Positions 34,915 through 47,665 of a DNA stretch of 64,000 nt are shown here, piece by piece. The translations under genes and the position numbers were made by a program. Location: the NCBI GenBank assembly GCA_021234155.1, contig JAJEKV010000031.1:2945055-3009054 (forward strand). The letters run 5' to 3'. Positions within the stretch are counted from its first letter, which is position 1, and each line of letters opens with the position of its first letter. Source of the stretch: Isoetes taiwanensis (lineage: Eukaryota > Streptophyta > Lycopodiopsida > Isoetales > Isoetaceae). Under the pieces are notes generated by a model. The model ran no database searches. It was not told the origin of the DNA and worked only from the letters and a program-made list of their open reading frames with translations.

Positions 34915-36395
34915 AGGCTCTGATGGTCTGTGTCCTTCCTACCCAGTAGGTAGTGCCTCCAAATCCGTAGGGCTCTCCCTATGGCCAAGAGCTTCTGGTC
35001 GTGCATTGAGTAGCGTTTCTCGGCATCGTTCATCCAGGAATTCTCTGAAGATGTCGTTCATTAGCTCATGAACGTTGCTGGAGCATTCGATAAGCCAAAA
35101 GGCATTGCCGTGAATTTATAATGACCATACCACGTTCTGAAAGCGATTTTATATATATCTTCCTGCTTAATCCTTATCTGGTGGTAGCCTGACCTTAGAT
35201 CAATCTTGGAGAAGACCTTTGTTTCCTACAGCAGGTCCATCAGATCGTCTGCCCTAGGCAAGGCATATTTATTCTTTATCGTTTGCTTATTTAGTTGACG
35301 GTAATCTATGCACATTTTTAGAGTCCCATCCTTCTTCTTCACAAAAAGGGTTGGTGCCCCAAAGGGTGACACACTTGCCATGATGAACCCGAGCTCAAGC
35401 TGTTCTTGTAACTGCTTCTTGAGCTCAACTAGCTCTGGAGTACTCATCCTATAGGGGGCCTTGCTGGTAGGCTTAGCATCTGGTTCCTGTGTGATCTCAC
35501 ACTCCACGCCCCTATAGGGTGGTAACTGACGGATTTCATCCATAAACACATCATGGAACTCCTTGATTAGCCTTGCTACTGGCCTAGGCAACTGGTTCAA
35601 GCTTGACTCACTTTTCTTCTCTTGACTAGGCTCAATTGCCTCTAGCCTAAGGATATACTCCACTATATCCTTTATTAAGTTTTTCTGCAATTGTTTTAAG
35701 GACATGCACTGCATAGCTGAAATCACTTTCTTACCTTTGACTATGAAGCGATTTCCGTCTGGTGCCGTCATGGAGATCCCGTTCCTGTCGCAGTCGATCA
35801 TTGCTTTGGCTGGCCTTAGGAACTCCATTCCCACTATTAGGTCATACTTCCCAATATCCATTACCTCCGCACCCATAGACCATTTGCTTCCACTAAGGTC
35901 TATATCGAAGCTGATTCTCTTCCCCTTAGTGTGGCGGATAGCACCGCTTGCCATGCTGACCGGTCTTGGCTTGGACTTTAAAGTCTTGTTCTTCATGATG
36001 GCAGCTAATCTTGGAGAGGCGAAATTATGCGAGCTACCTGTGTCTATTAGAACTACATAGGGCTTGCTATTAATAATTCCCTCTGTTAAAATGAATGTGG
36101 ATTGGTTTCTAACGTCTCCTGACTCAATGGCAGCACAGATTCTACACTCACCTTCAATGTAATCCTGAGGTTCTTGCGGGCCGTCTTCCTCGTCATCCCC
36201 TTCAGTCGGTGACTCCCAGTCGATGAGCTCTGCTAATGCTGACTGCATGGGCAGTTGTGTGTGCGGTGCCCCGGCTGGAAACATTCGAAGCACAATTTCT
36301 TCTTTATATATTCTTCTCTCTTCTCTTTCGGGATGCTGTCTAAAAAGAATCTTACTGATTTTCCCCCGGGCCTTCCTGCTGTTTCTGCTCCCCAT
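34915..36395 (-). pseudogene. Ty3/gypsy pol: protease and reverse transcriptase, truncated
   Basis: The 36395-35226 frame carries an acidic N-terminus, an aspartic protease ([17 protein letters not shown] at about residue 119, with [11 protein letters not shown] as the second protease block) and the start of the reverse transcriptase ([39 protein letters not shown]). It continues in another frame at 35225-35050 ([28 protein letters not shown]) and stops near 34915, losing the YVDD half, RNase H and integrase. The element is dead by truncation. Confidence 0.88.
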
Positions 36396-36498
36396 AAGAC
36401 CCTTTTCTATCTGTCTTCCCTTGGTACTGGCTCCCCGCTGGCGTAGAGGGTGCTTGTCTGGGTTGATATGGTCCTGTTGCCTTCCCTTTATATGCTAG

Positions 36499-37440
36499 TT
36501 ATTTCTGCCCTGGAGTTACTGGCGCTTCTTTCAAGCTCAAGGCCTTATCCTCGGTCTCCCCAACTGTCTTCGGGTTAATGGCCCGTACTAACCTCTTAAT
36601 GTTGCTATTCAACCCTTCAATGTAGCCATCCACTACTTGCCTTTTCGTGATCCTCGGAACATTGAGTCTCAGCCTCATGAATTCTTCTGTGTATTTGGCC
36701 ACGGATAAGTTGCCCTGATCTAACCTATAGAATTGCTGGATCTGTATGCTCGTGTGCGGTCTTGGGACGTAATGCTTACGGAAAGCCTTACTGAAGGTTC
36801 TGAATCTGCAATTATTTCTTCTTAACTTATTTGACTTGGCGTAACCCTTCCATCAAATCTGGGATGGCCTAATTAGGTTTGCTGTTGCTACCTTACCTAT
36901 GTCCTTGTCCTTCATTCCAAATGAATTCTCAAATTCTTCCATTTCATCCAATCAAGATTTTGCTTCCATTCTTGACCTATCCTTGCTCGAGAACTGGCCC
37001 AATTTCCTTGTTTTCTACACATTGCTCATTGCACTGTCCACCTTCTTTTGATAGTCCTCTGTCCTCCGGTTCCTGTCCCTGCCCTGAGAAGTATCCGACC
37101 CACATCAAAGTACTTCGAGATTCACTCCCTGTAGTGTCTGATTGGCTGGAGCTAGAGGGAGATGGATTCCTCCTACTTCTTCTCTTCCTCTTGTTCTTTT
37201 CGGGTGCCTGGACTTCTTCCCTCTCCGGCTACGGAGCTTCATCTAGACCCCTTGGTGGTGGAAGTGGTATCAGTTCATATTCTTGGGCGTGCATCAATGA
37301 TGTGGCCCATTGTAACAGCTGTTGCATTTGGTTCCTCATCTGTGTCAACCTTGTGTTCATTGCTTCAACTGTCATCTCTTGCTCTTCCAGCCGAACAAGT
37401 TCCTGAACTGATTAATGTTGCCGACCCTGACCTTGGGACT
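36499..37440 (-). pseudogene. Ty3/gypsy gag remnant
   Basis: The 36702-36499 frame (MAKYTEEFMRLRLNVP..ITKRQVVDGYIEGLN) is the classical retrotransposon gag core (YxxxFxxL). Upstream, 37440-37100 reads a coiled coil (MNTRLTQMRNQMQQLLQWAT), a proline block and an Arg/Ser-rich stretch with an in-frame TAG. Several frame breaks lie between the two. Confidence 0.75.
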
Positions 37441-37697
37441 CTGAGCCGGTATTCCTAGCTGCAAGTATTAGTCACCATGGTTGTTATTTAAAGTTATACA
37501 TCATATAACATCATTTATAGGTTAATTATTGTTATCCATAAAAGAAATCAAGTTGAAATTCAACTTATAAGTTAACAATGGGTTATGATAATTGATAGAT
37601 CAGAAGCTTGTACATTATAGAGAAATAGATAAGAGTACATGAAAGCTTAAAATATCTTTATACATATAGTAATACAGAGGAACACGGGGGTGTTTCA

Positions 37698-38224
37698 TCA
37701 TCGAGAGTCCTTCATGGACTTGAAGAAATTCTTCACGTCCTTGAGTCGGAGGTCCTTGCCAACGTTACGCAGGATATTTCTGGATGATCCGCCTTCGAGA
37801 GCTCGAGCCATTTGAGGTGGTAGAAGTAGAGGTGTTGTAGCCACGACGACCGTCATTGGCGTATCTCTGAGGTGATCCCTTGCGAAGTCGAGGCTGTAGA
37901 GGACCACGGATCTTTTGAAGAGACGGATATGATCCATGTTGCTGCTCAACTTGGCGTGTTGCCCGAACCCTGAGAGTGCTATTAAGAGCGCTACGGCCTC
38001 CTCCCCTCGTGGGCTGAACTCCCTGTGGAAGACTATCATCTGGCCCTGACTAAGGACTGGAAAATAGTATTGAAGCGCCTTCCCCAATCCCACTGCCTGC
38101 GACCCTTCCTTTGAGCGGCCCCGCCGCAGACATCCAGTGCTAGGAGGTCTTCATGGTCCCTCCACATGGTGGTTGCACTATCTAGGTTGATGTTGCTGGA
38201 CCCTCCCGCATGCTTCGTGCTCAA
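37698..38224 (-). other. open frames of unknown function upstream of the gypsy gag
   Basis: Two overlapping minus-strand frames (38224-38036 and 38093-37698) together code about 170 residues, including FSPRGEEAVALLIALSGFG and KDLRLKDVKNFFKSMKD. They lie between the putative promoter at 39280 and gag, on the same strand, so they may be an accessory ORF of this element. No family is recognised. Confidence 0.35.
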
Positions 38225-38366
38225 ACAGGTCGGCTAGAGCTTGGGCCTCTCCCTAGTTTGTACAACCTGCTTTGGATCGCTTGAAACTCCTCCTCTGGAA
38301 TGACTGGTGGTTGTCGGAGATACAATTCCCTTATGTATTCATATTGCGGTGACGTCGGACATCATC

Positions 38367-38882
38367 TCATCGGCATAAGAGTGCCGCTCCGCTACCTCCC
38401 TTGGGACTTCGTGGTAGGAATTCGCTCTGCTGTTCCTTTGCAATCAGACCTAAGAGCTCGTGGATCCTGAGCCCTTCTTCTAAGCAGTATAGAAGATGGA
38501 GAATGTCATTTGCTAGAATGTACTCCTCCCCTTCGATCACTATCGGCGATAGGGCTGTAATGCCGATGGGTGGTTCTTTGGCCAGCTTGATATCTTCGTC
38601 GTGCCTTGCTATTTGCCTCTCCATTCTTGCTGCTTCCCTGCTCTCCCAAACTTGATCTTCCTCCCCTTCCTGTTCATAGTCTTGCTCGATCTGAAGTGCC
38701 CCTGATTCAATGTCGTGGTAGACATACTCTGAGGATTGAATCTCGTGGATTTGGTCCTGATCTACTCTAATGTTGAGTGGTGCAAGGTCCAAGGGTTGGA
38801 TGGAAGGCTCCCCCACCCTGTTGATTGCCCTATAATGCATAAACACACATAAACAAAGATAGAGCCGCATGCGCCGAGACAT
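38367..38882 (-). other. 171-codon open frame, accessory ORF candidate of the gypsy element
   Basis: Acidic N-terminal half followed by a compact, possibly globular part (PIGITALSPIVIEGEEYILA, LLYCLEEGLRIHELLGLIAK). It is on the same strand as gag/pol and within 1 kb of gag. Not recognised; it could be a captured host exon or an element-specific protein. Confidence 0.4.
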
Positions 38883-39273
38883 ATCTATGCCTATGAGCCT
38901 TACAACTCATATACTCAGGCATATCCTTCGTCCTATCCCACAGCTTCCCCTTGACTCTGGATCCCTCGCCTATGACTTGACTTAACGACTCCACGGACAC
39001 CTACTTGCCTCCCGTTAGGGGAAGGCTGACTTGCCAGGGTAAGACTTGTTGGTCATACTGGCATACTATATCTGTGTAATAGGGGGTTCTCGTCAGGGTT
39101 GCATGGAGGTCGAAGAGATGGCCAAAGACATAGAAGGCCTCTTCTGCAAGGAAATCATGGATGTGGTTGGCACTGTTGTATCATCGAACAAAGTTCATGG
39201 GCGCCATTGAGCAGAGATGAGAGCAAAAAATGGTTTAAAAGGATTGACAAAGGACTGAAAAATCGCCTAAGAG

Positions 39274-39290
39274 CCCCTTTTTATAGACTA
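39274..39290 (-). promoter_or_regulatory. TATA box, possible LTR promoter of the gypsy element
   Basis: The minus strand reads GTCTATAAAAAGGGGCTC, a strong TATA box pointing toward the accessory frames and gag. LTR ends and a primer-binding site were not identified. Confidence 0.45.
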
Positions 39291-39494
39291 AGGCTGCCTA
39301 AGTTTCCGTGCCCAAGACTTCTTGATCAGGTAGACCTATGTTCTACGGCTATGGATCTCCAAATTAGGTAACATGAAGTGCAAATCTAATCAAGACAAGT
39401 CAAGAAACATACGTGGCAGTTTGTTGGATCAAATTTGGGCAAGTTTTGGTCAAACATAGTCGACTTGGGTCAAACCGTGCAAAACGCGTCTGCG

Positions 39495-39650
39495 TTTGCG
39501 ATGCAGGGGCCATCGGCGCGTGGTGACCCGAGCGGGTCAATTTCTACCAAAATTCAACATTTCTATGAGCATTGCATTCGCAATTCAAGGGCCATCGGCG
39601 CGGAGTGACCCGAGTGGGTTGATTTTGGTCCAAATTTTAATTTAAAGGCA
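39495..39650. repeat. diverged tandem duplication, about 92-bp unit
   Basis: The phrase GGGCCATCGGCGCGKRGTGACCCGAGYGGGT occurs near 39509 and 39589, preceded by related GTYTGCGATGCA/GCATTCGCAATTCA text. Confidence 0.65.
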
Positions 39651-39856
39651 AAATTTCACACTGATGACCCATAGAGAACACCTGTTAAACAACAAGGGCA
39701 TTAGTGCTATAGCAGAAGAGAGTTGGGAGGAGTCTAATGCATTTTTATCAGAGGATGCATTAGAGGATATCTTTTACAATGTTGAGTGTACATATTGATC
39801 GTCTCATAGACCTGGTGGTCTGCAGACGTAATAAATATAACATTTCATTTCATTTC

Positions 39857-41838
<1,982 letters not shown>

Positions 41839-42292
41839 CTGTTGCTTTCCATATAAATAGAAGATGCAAATAGGACAAAAGGGAAAACTATACTATCAGC
41901 CTTTAGATATGTTAAGGATATGCCAGAATATACCAAATCCCACCCCCAAATGAATTGCCCCATGAACGTAATTCAAAAATATACCTCTTTGGACGTGCTC
42001 ATCTGAATAAACAGCTATATACAATTGTAACTAGAATCAATTTACCAATAAATGTGATGACATTTGCAGTGACATGTGCAGCACCTCATAGTTTAACTGA
42101 ATAGAAGCATTATATCCAAATTGTATATTTTCTTGCAATACTATGTGAGAGAAGTTATTAAGTCTCCATTTTTTTACTTATGAAAAAAAAATTAAAGTGC
42201 ATTGTGGCATTAAGATAACAATTAAGTTAAGTCAAATAGTTAATAACTTTCACTTAAACCAGAACTGGTGCAAATGGAAACTTATTATAATT

Positions 42293-43532
42293 GGGAGATG
42301 TTTCTTGGCGCAAGCGGCAGCAGCAGCGGCTAGGGTAGTTCCTGAGGCAGAGAGCCGCCTCTGCCCTCCATCTCCGGCACCACCACTGTTCCCTTGATCA
42401 CTTCAAAACTGATTCGTGGTGCTAGCTAGGATTCGACCACTTTGGCGGAGGAAACTTAGAGTTTCTTAGTGTCAGAAATTTGAAGCTACATCAGGCGGTT
42501 CTTCATAGATGCTTGCTGGTAAGCCACTAACGTGGCATTTTACTCTTCTGTTCTGTGAAGCAGTATGTTTCTATCTTGGGCGGTGGATCTTTCTGCGGCA
42601 AGAACACATCGAAATGGCGCAGATGCCTATAAGATGGAGGAAATATTTGCCGGCAGATCTATCAAGTGGTGCAGTTTCAATTTCTTGCTCTTTATTTTCT
42701 TATCATCCAGGTTCTTTCACATTTGGCTATTTCCTTTTCCTACTCCTTTCTAGCAGAAGGGTTCAAATTGTGCATTGGATGGTCAGATAGATTCTTTCTT
42801 TAACAGTACTTTCATGTGGGTCTTCATATTTGCTGAATTTTGGTTGGAAAATGCAAGGATACAGGCTGAAAAGTGGCGAGCAAGTGGATTGTTTTCCTTT
42901 TAGCACTCAGTTCCTATCTCAAGTACTGCTATGCTTGAGTGGTTGCCAATTCTTGATGTGCTTTGGTAGTTATGCCAAGAACTCTCAAGTACTAATATGC
43001 TTGAGAGATTACTGATTCTTAATTGGCTTTGGTATTTTATGCCAAGAACTCTCAAGTACTGATATGCTTGAGAGATTACTGATTCTTAATTGGCTTTGGT
43101 ATTTTATGCCAAGAACCTCATAATCTTCACAAGTACTGATATGCTTGGTTGGTTATGCTCAAATACTGATATGTTTGAGTGAGAGCTTTGGTTTCATATT
43201 ATCTTGCTGCAGCTTTACAAATATGGAGCTTTACACTTTTCTTGCCCTTTTCATCATTATAGAGGACTTATGTGGTTCTGTCAGATGATATGAATCTTCA
43301 GGGGCCTTTCAGGGCTTGTCCTTAGCATCATCAGGTACTATTTGGTCACCATGTGCAAAGATTCATAAGAACTTCAAGTGTATCGGCTTCAAGAATAATC
43401 CATAATAAGTTTATTGTTAGTAGAAAATGAAGATGTTGAGATTACTCCTGTAGTAATTCTCTACTAACATCAAACATTGTACTTCTTTATCTATATAATA
43501 TAAAAAAGACTCATACCTTCCAAAAAAAAAAA
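42293..43532 (+). mobile_element. poly(A)-tailed retrocopy of a 1.2-kb transcript with 11-bp target duplication
   Basis: TTATTATAATT flanks the segment on both sides (42282-42292 and 43533-43543), and the right copy is directly preceded by an A run at 43522-43532. The paralogous block at 44140 shows the empty site. The insert begins with a GC-rich leader (GCGGCAGCAGCAGCGGC), has no convincing long frame and contains a 68-bp minisatellite. These are the marks of LINE-machinery retroposition of a processed RNA. The parent transcript is not recognised; it could be a non-coding RNA or UTR-rich mRNA. Confidence 0.75.
42918..43190. repeat. minisatellite, about 68-bp unit, 3-4 copies
   Basis: Units built on CAAGTACTGATATGCTTGAG, GATTACTGATTCTTAATTGG and TATGCCAAGAACTCT. 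Two central copies are nearly identical and the outer ones diverged. Confidence 0.85.
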
Positions 43533-44370
43533 TTATTATAATTATGACGTATTAGAGAATAACATAATTTGTCCTACAATAAAAAATTATTTACAAGGAG
43601 AAGAAAACTTTTTAATATGAAGAGGAGAGTTGTAAGCTATATCGAATGGCATGTGCCCTTTCTAAGAGACATGCATTACGTGAAATGTCAGACTATCTTG
43701 ACACCAGAAATTATGAAGATGGCCTTCTAGAGTCAATCCAAACTAATAAAGCCCTAAATAAAACTACTACTATTGGATCTTTGAATATCTCTAGATATGT
43801 CAAACATACCAAAACCCACCCTCCCCTAATGAGCTGCCCCTAAAAAAGGGGCACTCTCTTCGCACGTGATTTAACTAAATAAAACTAGAATCAAAACTAA
43901 AACTAAATGCTTTAGTGACCTATGCAGCTCATAAATAATATTCAGAAGTGTTATGTTAATATTATTCATTTCAATCGCAACCTATGTTAAAGAAGGTATC
44001 AAGTCTTCATTAAGTTATTTATTATTTGAAATTAATTTAAGCGCATTGTGGTATGAAGATAACAATTACAGTTAAATAGAATAGTTAGTAGTCTTAGCTT
44101 AACCTAAATTGGTGCAAATGGAAATTTATTAGAATTATGATTATAATTAAGTCAATCTAAAAGTCGATTTACAAGGAGAAGATAACTTCTAACGTGAAGA
44201 GAAGAGTTGTAAACTATATCAAATGACAAGTGTCTTTAGAGACATGCATCGCATACAACTTTAACGTTAGTCTATTCTAGCAGTAGAAATTGTGAAGATG
44301 GCCTTAGAGAGTCAATCAAAACTAATAAAGTCCTAGACTTTAAGAACCAAGCTTGACCCCTAAAACTTAG

Positions 44371-44384
44371 GCTCTCCTTTATAA
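44371..44384 (+). promoter_or_regulatory. TATA box of the proline-rich protein gene
   Basis: CCTTTATAAATTAG lies about 45 bases before the ATG at 44423, a plausible TATA element for a short 5' leader. Confidence 0.5.
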
Positions 44385-44422
44385 ATTAGAATCTTTGAGT
44401 ATGCTTTGTGCAAGGATTCACT

Positions 44423-45048
44423 ATGGGAAAGGTTGTCCTCCTCCCACTTATGCTCTTGTTCCTCCTTCATCCTTCTCATGCGAAATCCCTTTGTGACAAG
44501 CTGAAGAAGCCCAAGTTTTGTCCTCCCCCTCCAACTGTGTCCTCTCCACCACCGCCATCTCCACCTTTCCCACCTCCATCTCCTCCACCTCCTTCACCAC
44601 CCCCACCCCCTCCTCCATCTCCACCCCTCCACCCCTCACCCCCTCCACCTTCACCTCTGCCTCCATCCCCACCTCCACCCCCCTCACCCCCTCCTCCACC
44701 GCCCTCACCATCACCTCCTCCACCTTCTCCTCCGCCTCCACCATTCCCACCACCACCATCACCTCCTCCACCTTCTCCTACCCCTCCACCATCGCCACCA
44801 CCACCATCGCCACCCTCACCCCTCCACCTCCATCACCTCCCTCTGCCCCACCCCCATCTTCCTTCGCTTGTGTCAAAGATGCCCTTTTTCTTAGAATTGT
44901 GTGCGTCCTATTCAAAAGCAAGTGTTGTCGCCAAAGTAGTAAAAAAAATCCAAACTTTGGAAGTACATGCAGTTGCAAAAATGTTCCTTATTCGGTAGTG
45001 CAAACTGTCGTTGCACAACTTCAAGCTAATTGTGGGCAATGCCAGTAG
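44423..45048 (+). CDS. secreted proline-rich protein with Cys-rich C-terminal domain, frame break in the Pro region
   Basis: ATG at 44423 codes a hydrophobic signal peptide (VVLLPLMLLFLLHPSHA), a short basic segment with two Cys (LCDKLKKPKFC) and about 110 residues of SPPP/SPPPP repeats of extensin type, which would be hydroxylated and glycosylated and act at the cell wall. In this frame the repeat collapses after about 44815. In the frame one base back the pattern continues (PPPPSPPSAPPPSSFAC) into a Cys-rich domain with eight cysteines (AC, VC, KCC, CSC, NCGQC) and a stop at 45046-45048. A single C lost from the C-run near 44818-44822 explains it, either as mutation or as a sequencing error. 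If intact, the protein would be about 207 residues. The Cys domain is not recognised. Confidence 0.65.
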
Positions 45049-45858
45049 AAAAAGTAAGCAAGCAAGCAAATAGATAAATAATAATGGCTTGTTATTTGAA
45101 GATGTTTCTACACCATGTTGTTGATGCAACAACTCAAGAAATGTCTTATTATGACATATATCATATCATCATATATATAAAATTACTTTGGATGCCCCCA
45201 TGAAATAGTGTGTTACATTTTTAAATGCATCTAGGCCGTTTGTTTGAAATACGGCGAGGTGGCAATCGACGATTGGATCTTCATGGGAAAGATACATGGG
45301 CATGCATGGGCCATGACCCCATCTCATTACCGTTTGATCGAGCAGGGAAGACAAACTCCCATCCGTAGACTGTTTTTCAAAATTGCAAAAAAAAGTGCAA
45401 TAGTAGGCTAGGGCATTTCAAAACAAGCCATAGACCTCGCAATTAAATTGTGAGCCGTACACGTGTCATTAATAAAATCAAAGAGCAACGTGTGTTGTGC
45501 ACATGCAAGTTGCCAACAAAAGGAACATTTGTAAGATGCAATTATAATCCAGATTCAATAGACAATATATACATAAACAATGCTTAACCAACAAGCAACA
45601 CCGAAGCAACATCTGCAACATCCATTCTGCAATATCTTTTCATAATCCAGATTCCATAGACAATATGCACATAGCCTCTGCGGAATCTTCATTATAGCTT
45701 CTTAGCTATGAAGCAGCCTATTCATAATTTAGGTGCCATTGACAGTGTGTAAAGACGAGTGGAGAGCATTCTTGTAAGCCTATAGCCCAAGGTAGCAATC
45801 CGTTGTTTCCTGCCATGATGAAAGCGGCGTGCATGAAGAAGAAGTACAACACAATTCT

Positions 45859-46245
45859 TCATTTCTGTTCGCCTTTGCCTCTTTTTTTTTGCCTCCCATC
45901 CTGCTCCAAAATCTTCAGAGCAGCATCCGGCTCAAGCCCGCATCTCTTTCCAAGAGCATGTGCACTAGCGTCGCATGCATCTGCAAGAAGATGCAGCATG
46001 TCCTGGCAAATTTGTAAGGGCACCTCTGCAAGAGTGCCTGTCGAAAGAACATTGTTCTCCGCCTTCTCATCCTGCTCTTGGATTTTCAAAGCAACAAATG
46101 GCTCAGATGGCACCTCAACGAAGATGCGTCTGTGAAAAATTGTGTTACAATCTAGCCTAATCGAATCCCTGATACACCTGGATGCAGCAGCTGAGCTACT
46201 CTCAGGCGGGCGTCCTTCCTCGTCCAAGCAAAAATCTGAAGCAGA
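45859..46245 (-). other. hypothetical protein frame, about 129 codons
   Basis: On the minus strand the first ATG of an open frame gives MSASDFCLDEEGRPPE, with two related segments, EPFVALKIQEQDEK and EPDAALKILEQDGRQ, suggesting an internal repeat, and LLADACDASAHALGKRCG between them. The frame is open to 46359 upstream. No family recognised; the repeat and sensible composition give modest support for it being real or a relic. Confidence 0.35.
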
Positions 46246-46751
46246 CATCCTAGCTAAACCCTTCAAAATGATGAAAATGTATCTACAGGAGGCTGTGTTG
46301 ATGAGGCGCTCTCTATCATCGCCGCCCTCCTCTTCTAGAACTAGAAAACATAGAAACACTCACCCGCAAATCCAAACTTGCCATCCCGCTAGAGCGAATC
46401 TGGAAACCATATGCAGATCCACTGCAGATCGCCACGCGCTGGCCAAGCACACAATGGGCATGCTTCTGTCACCTAAGAACTAGGTCGTTAACAACTGTAG
46501 GGCTAGGAAAAAACCAGAAGAGAGCCATCGCAAAAAATGGACGGCCACGCCATTTTTGGAATTCCAAAATTAAACCAGACATTCAAAAACAATTGCAGAA
46601 CTCTAATCACAACACTTTCTCCCGCGGAATCACTAACCCTCCAGAAACGGGATTCGTTCCAGAGGCCCCGTTATCCGTACCTGACAGCGTCAGCTGTACC
46701 TTCTGATGGATCCCAGCCGTCCGGTCCATCCTGGCCGTCCGTTTTATACCT

Positions 46752-47075
46752 TCCGGCGGAATCACATCCGCAAAATACCACCGGATAGAATCACCGCTCT
46801 GTTATTCCATGCGACGGAATCACACTGAATTGATACTACCAGATGGAATCACTTACTCCAATATTCACCCCCGTGGAATCGCCCGTGATAGATTCCATCA
46901 AATGGAATCACCATTTGGAATTGATCCCGCTGGTGGAATCACCCATGATAGATTCCACCAGATGGAATCACCATTTGGAATTGATCCCCCCCGGTGGAAT
47001 CACATACCATAATATTCTCTCCTCGTGGAATATTCGATGGCATATTCTACCGGACGGAATCACTAGGTACTTGCA
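46752..47075. repeat. GGAATCAC motif array with 57-bp tandem unit
   Basis: About nine GGAATCAC copies lie within 320 bp. Two successive units share TGATAGATTCCAYCARATGGAATCACC and TTTGGAATTGATCCC. Each unit contains the near-palindrome GATTCCACCAGATGGAATC. The reverse motif GTGATTCC recurs in the right arm. Confidence 0.8.
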
Positions 47076-47261
47076 GAAGCCCAATGTTTGCCATTTTCAA
47101 TTTCAATTTCTACACATGAGTGGCGAATTCTTAAGGTATAACTTACATTTGCTTGCAAAAGCAAGCAAGGTGGATTGAATTGGAAGAAAATATAAATCTG
47201 GGCTACTACACTTTTTTCGTGCATGTCCATTGTTATTCTCTGCACTATCCAGAATTTTTAT

Positions 47262-47310
47262 GGATGGGGATTTGAACCCCTTGCCAATATCGGGACATGG
47301 GCTGTAAGCA
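47262..47310 (-). other. tRNA T-arm-like hairpin
   Basis: The minus strand reads GGGGTTCAAATCCCC flanked by pairing GGATGGAT/ATCCAT, like the T arm and acceptor of a tRNA, but the spacing (about 56 bases) is too short for a complete tRNA. It may be a tRNA relic or chance. Confidence 0.25.
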
Positions 47311-47399
47311 TCCATCCTTCAAGGGCTTGTTCTTTCGCTAGAAAAATTGAAGCCCATTAATGGCTGATTGCAGAAATGAAAGAATCTGAGAGTAAGAAT

Positions 47400-47665
47400 C
47401 GAAAAGCTCCTGAAAAGCTTTCGAGGCCCGATCACTGGTAAGAGGAATAAGGCCGAGGCGATGGGCGATAAACTTATCATTTAGAACAGAGGAGTTAGCT
47501 TCAATCTCGACAAGGTCGATGGCTATGGTGGGAACTTTGGAGATCATAATACGACGCAGAGCATTTGCAATACTGGCATCGGTTTCGTGGAGCTCGAACT
47601 TGAGAAAATCATCCTTCATCTCCTGGATTCTTACGCTCGGAGCTCGGAGCTTAAAATCATGGCAA
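47400..47665 (-). pseudogene. NRPB3: RPB3 (RNA polymerase II subunit) fragment captured in the TIR element
   Basis: The minus-strand frame reads [59 protein letters not shown] and [12 protein letters not shown]. This is the N-terminal alpha-motif (ANALRR) and following strand of RPB3/NRPB3, which forms the assembly platform with RPB11. Homology ends at SDRA, likely an exon border, after which the frame stays open but unrelated to 47338. The reading frame is undamaged over about 75 residues, so capture was fairly recent or the frame is kept. No start codon, no other RPB3 exons. Confidence 0.85.

Larger units (their letters stand above)
41880..44345. repeat. old direct duplication, first copy interrupted
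   Basis: Copy 1 is 41880-42292 plus 43533-43770; copy 2 is 43771-44345, uninterrupted. Shared phrases include GCATTGTGG.AT.AAGATAACAATTA, GGTGCAAATGGAAA.TTATTA, TTTACAAGGAGAAGA.AA and GAAGATGGCCTT..AGAGTCAATC. The interruption is the retrocopy at 42293-43532. Copy 2 sits just upstream of the proline-rich protein gene, so both may descend from its promoter region. Confidence 0.7.

Noticed and set aside
44448-44771. Val/Glu/Met-rich minus-strand frame opposite the proline repeats
   Set aside because: Shadow of the CCX-rich repeat; no independent signal.
47262-47310. Complete tRNA gene
   Set aside because: Only a T-arm-like hairpin and part of an acceptor. The length and missing D and anticodon arms rule out a tRNA.
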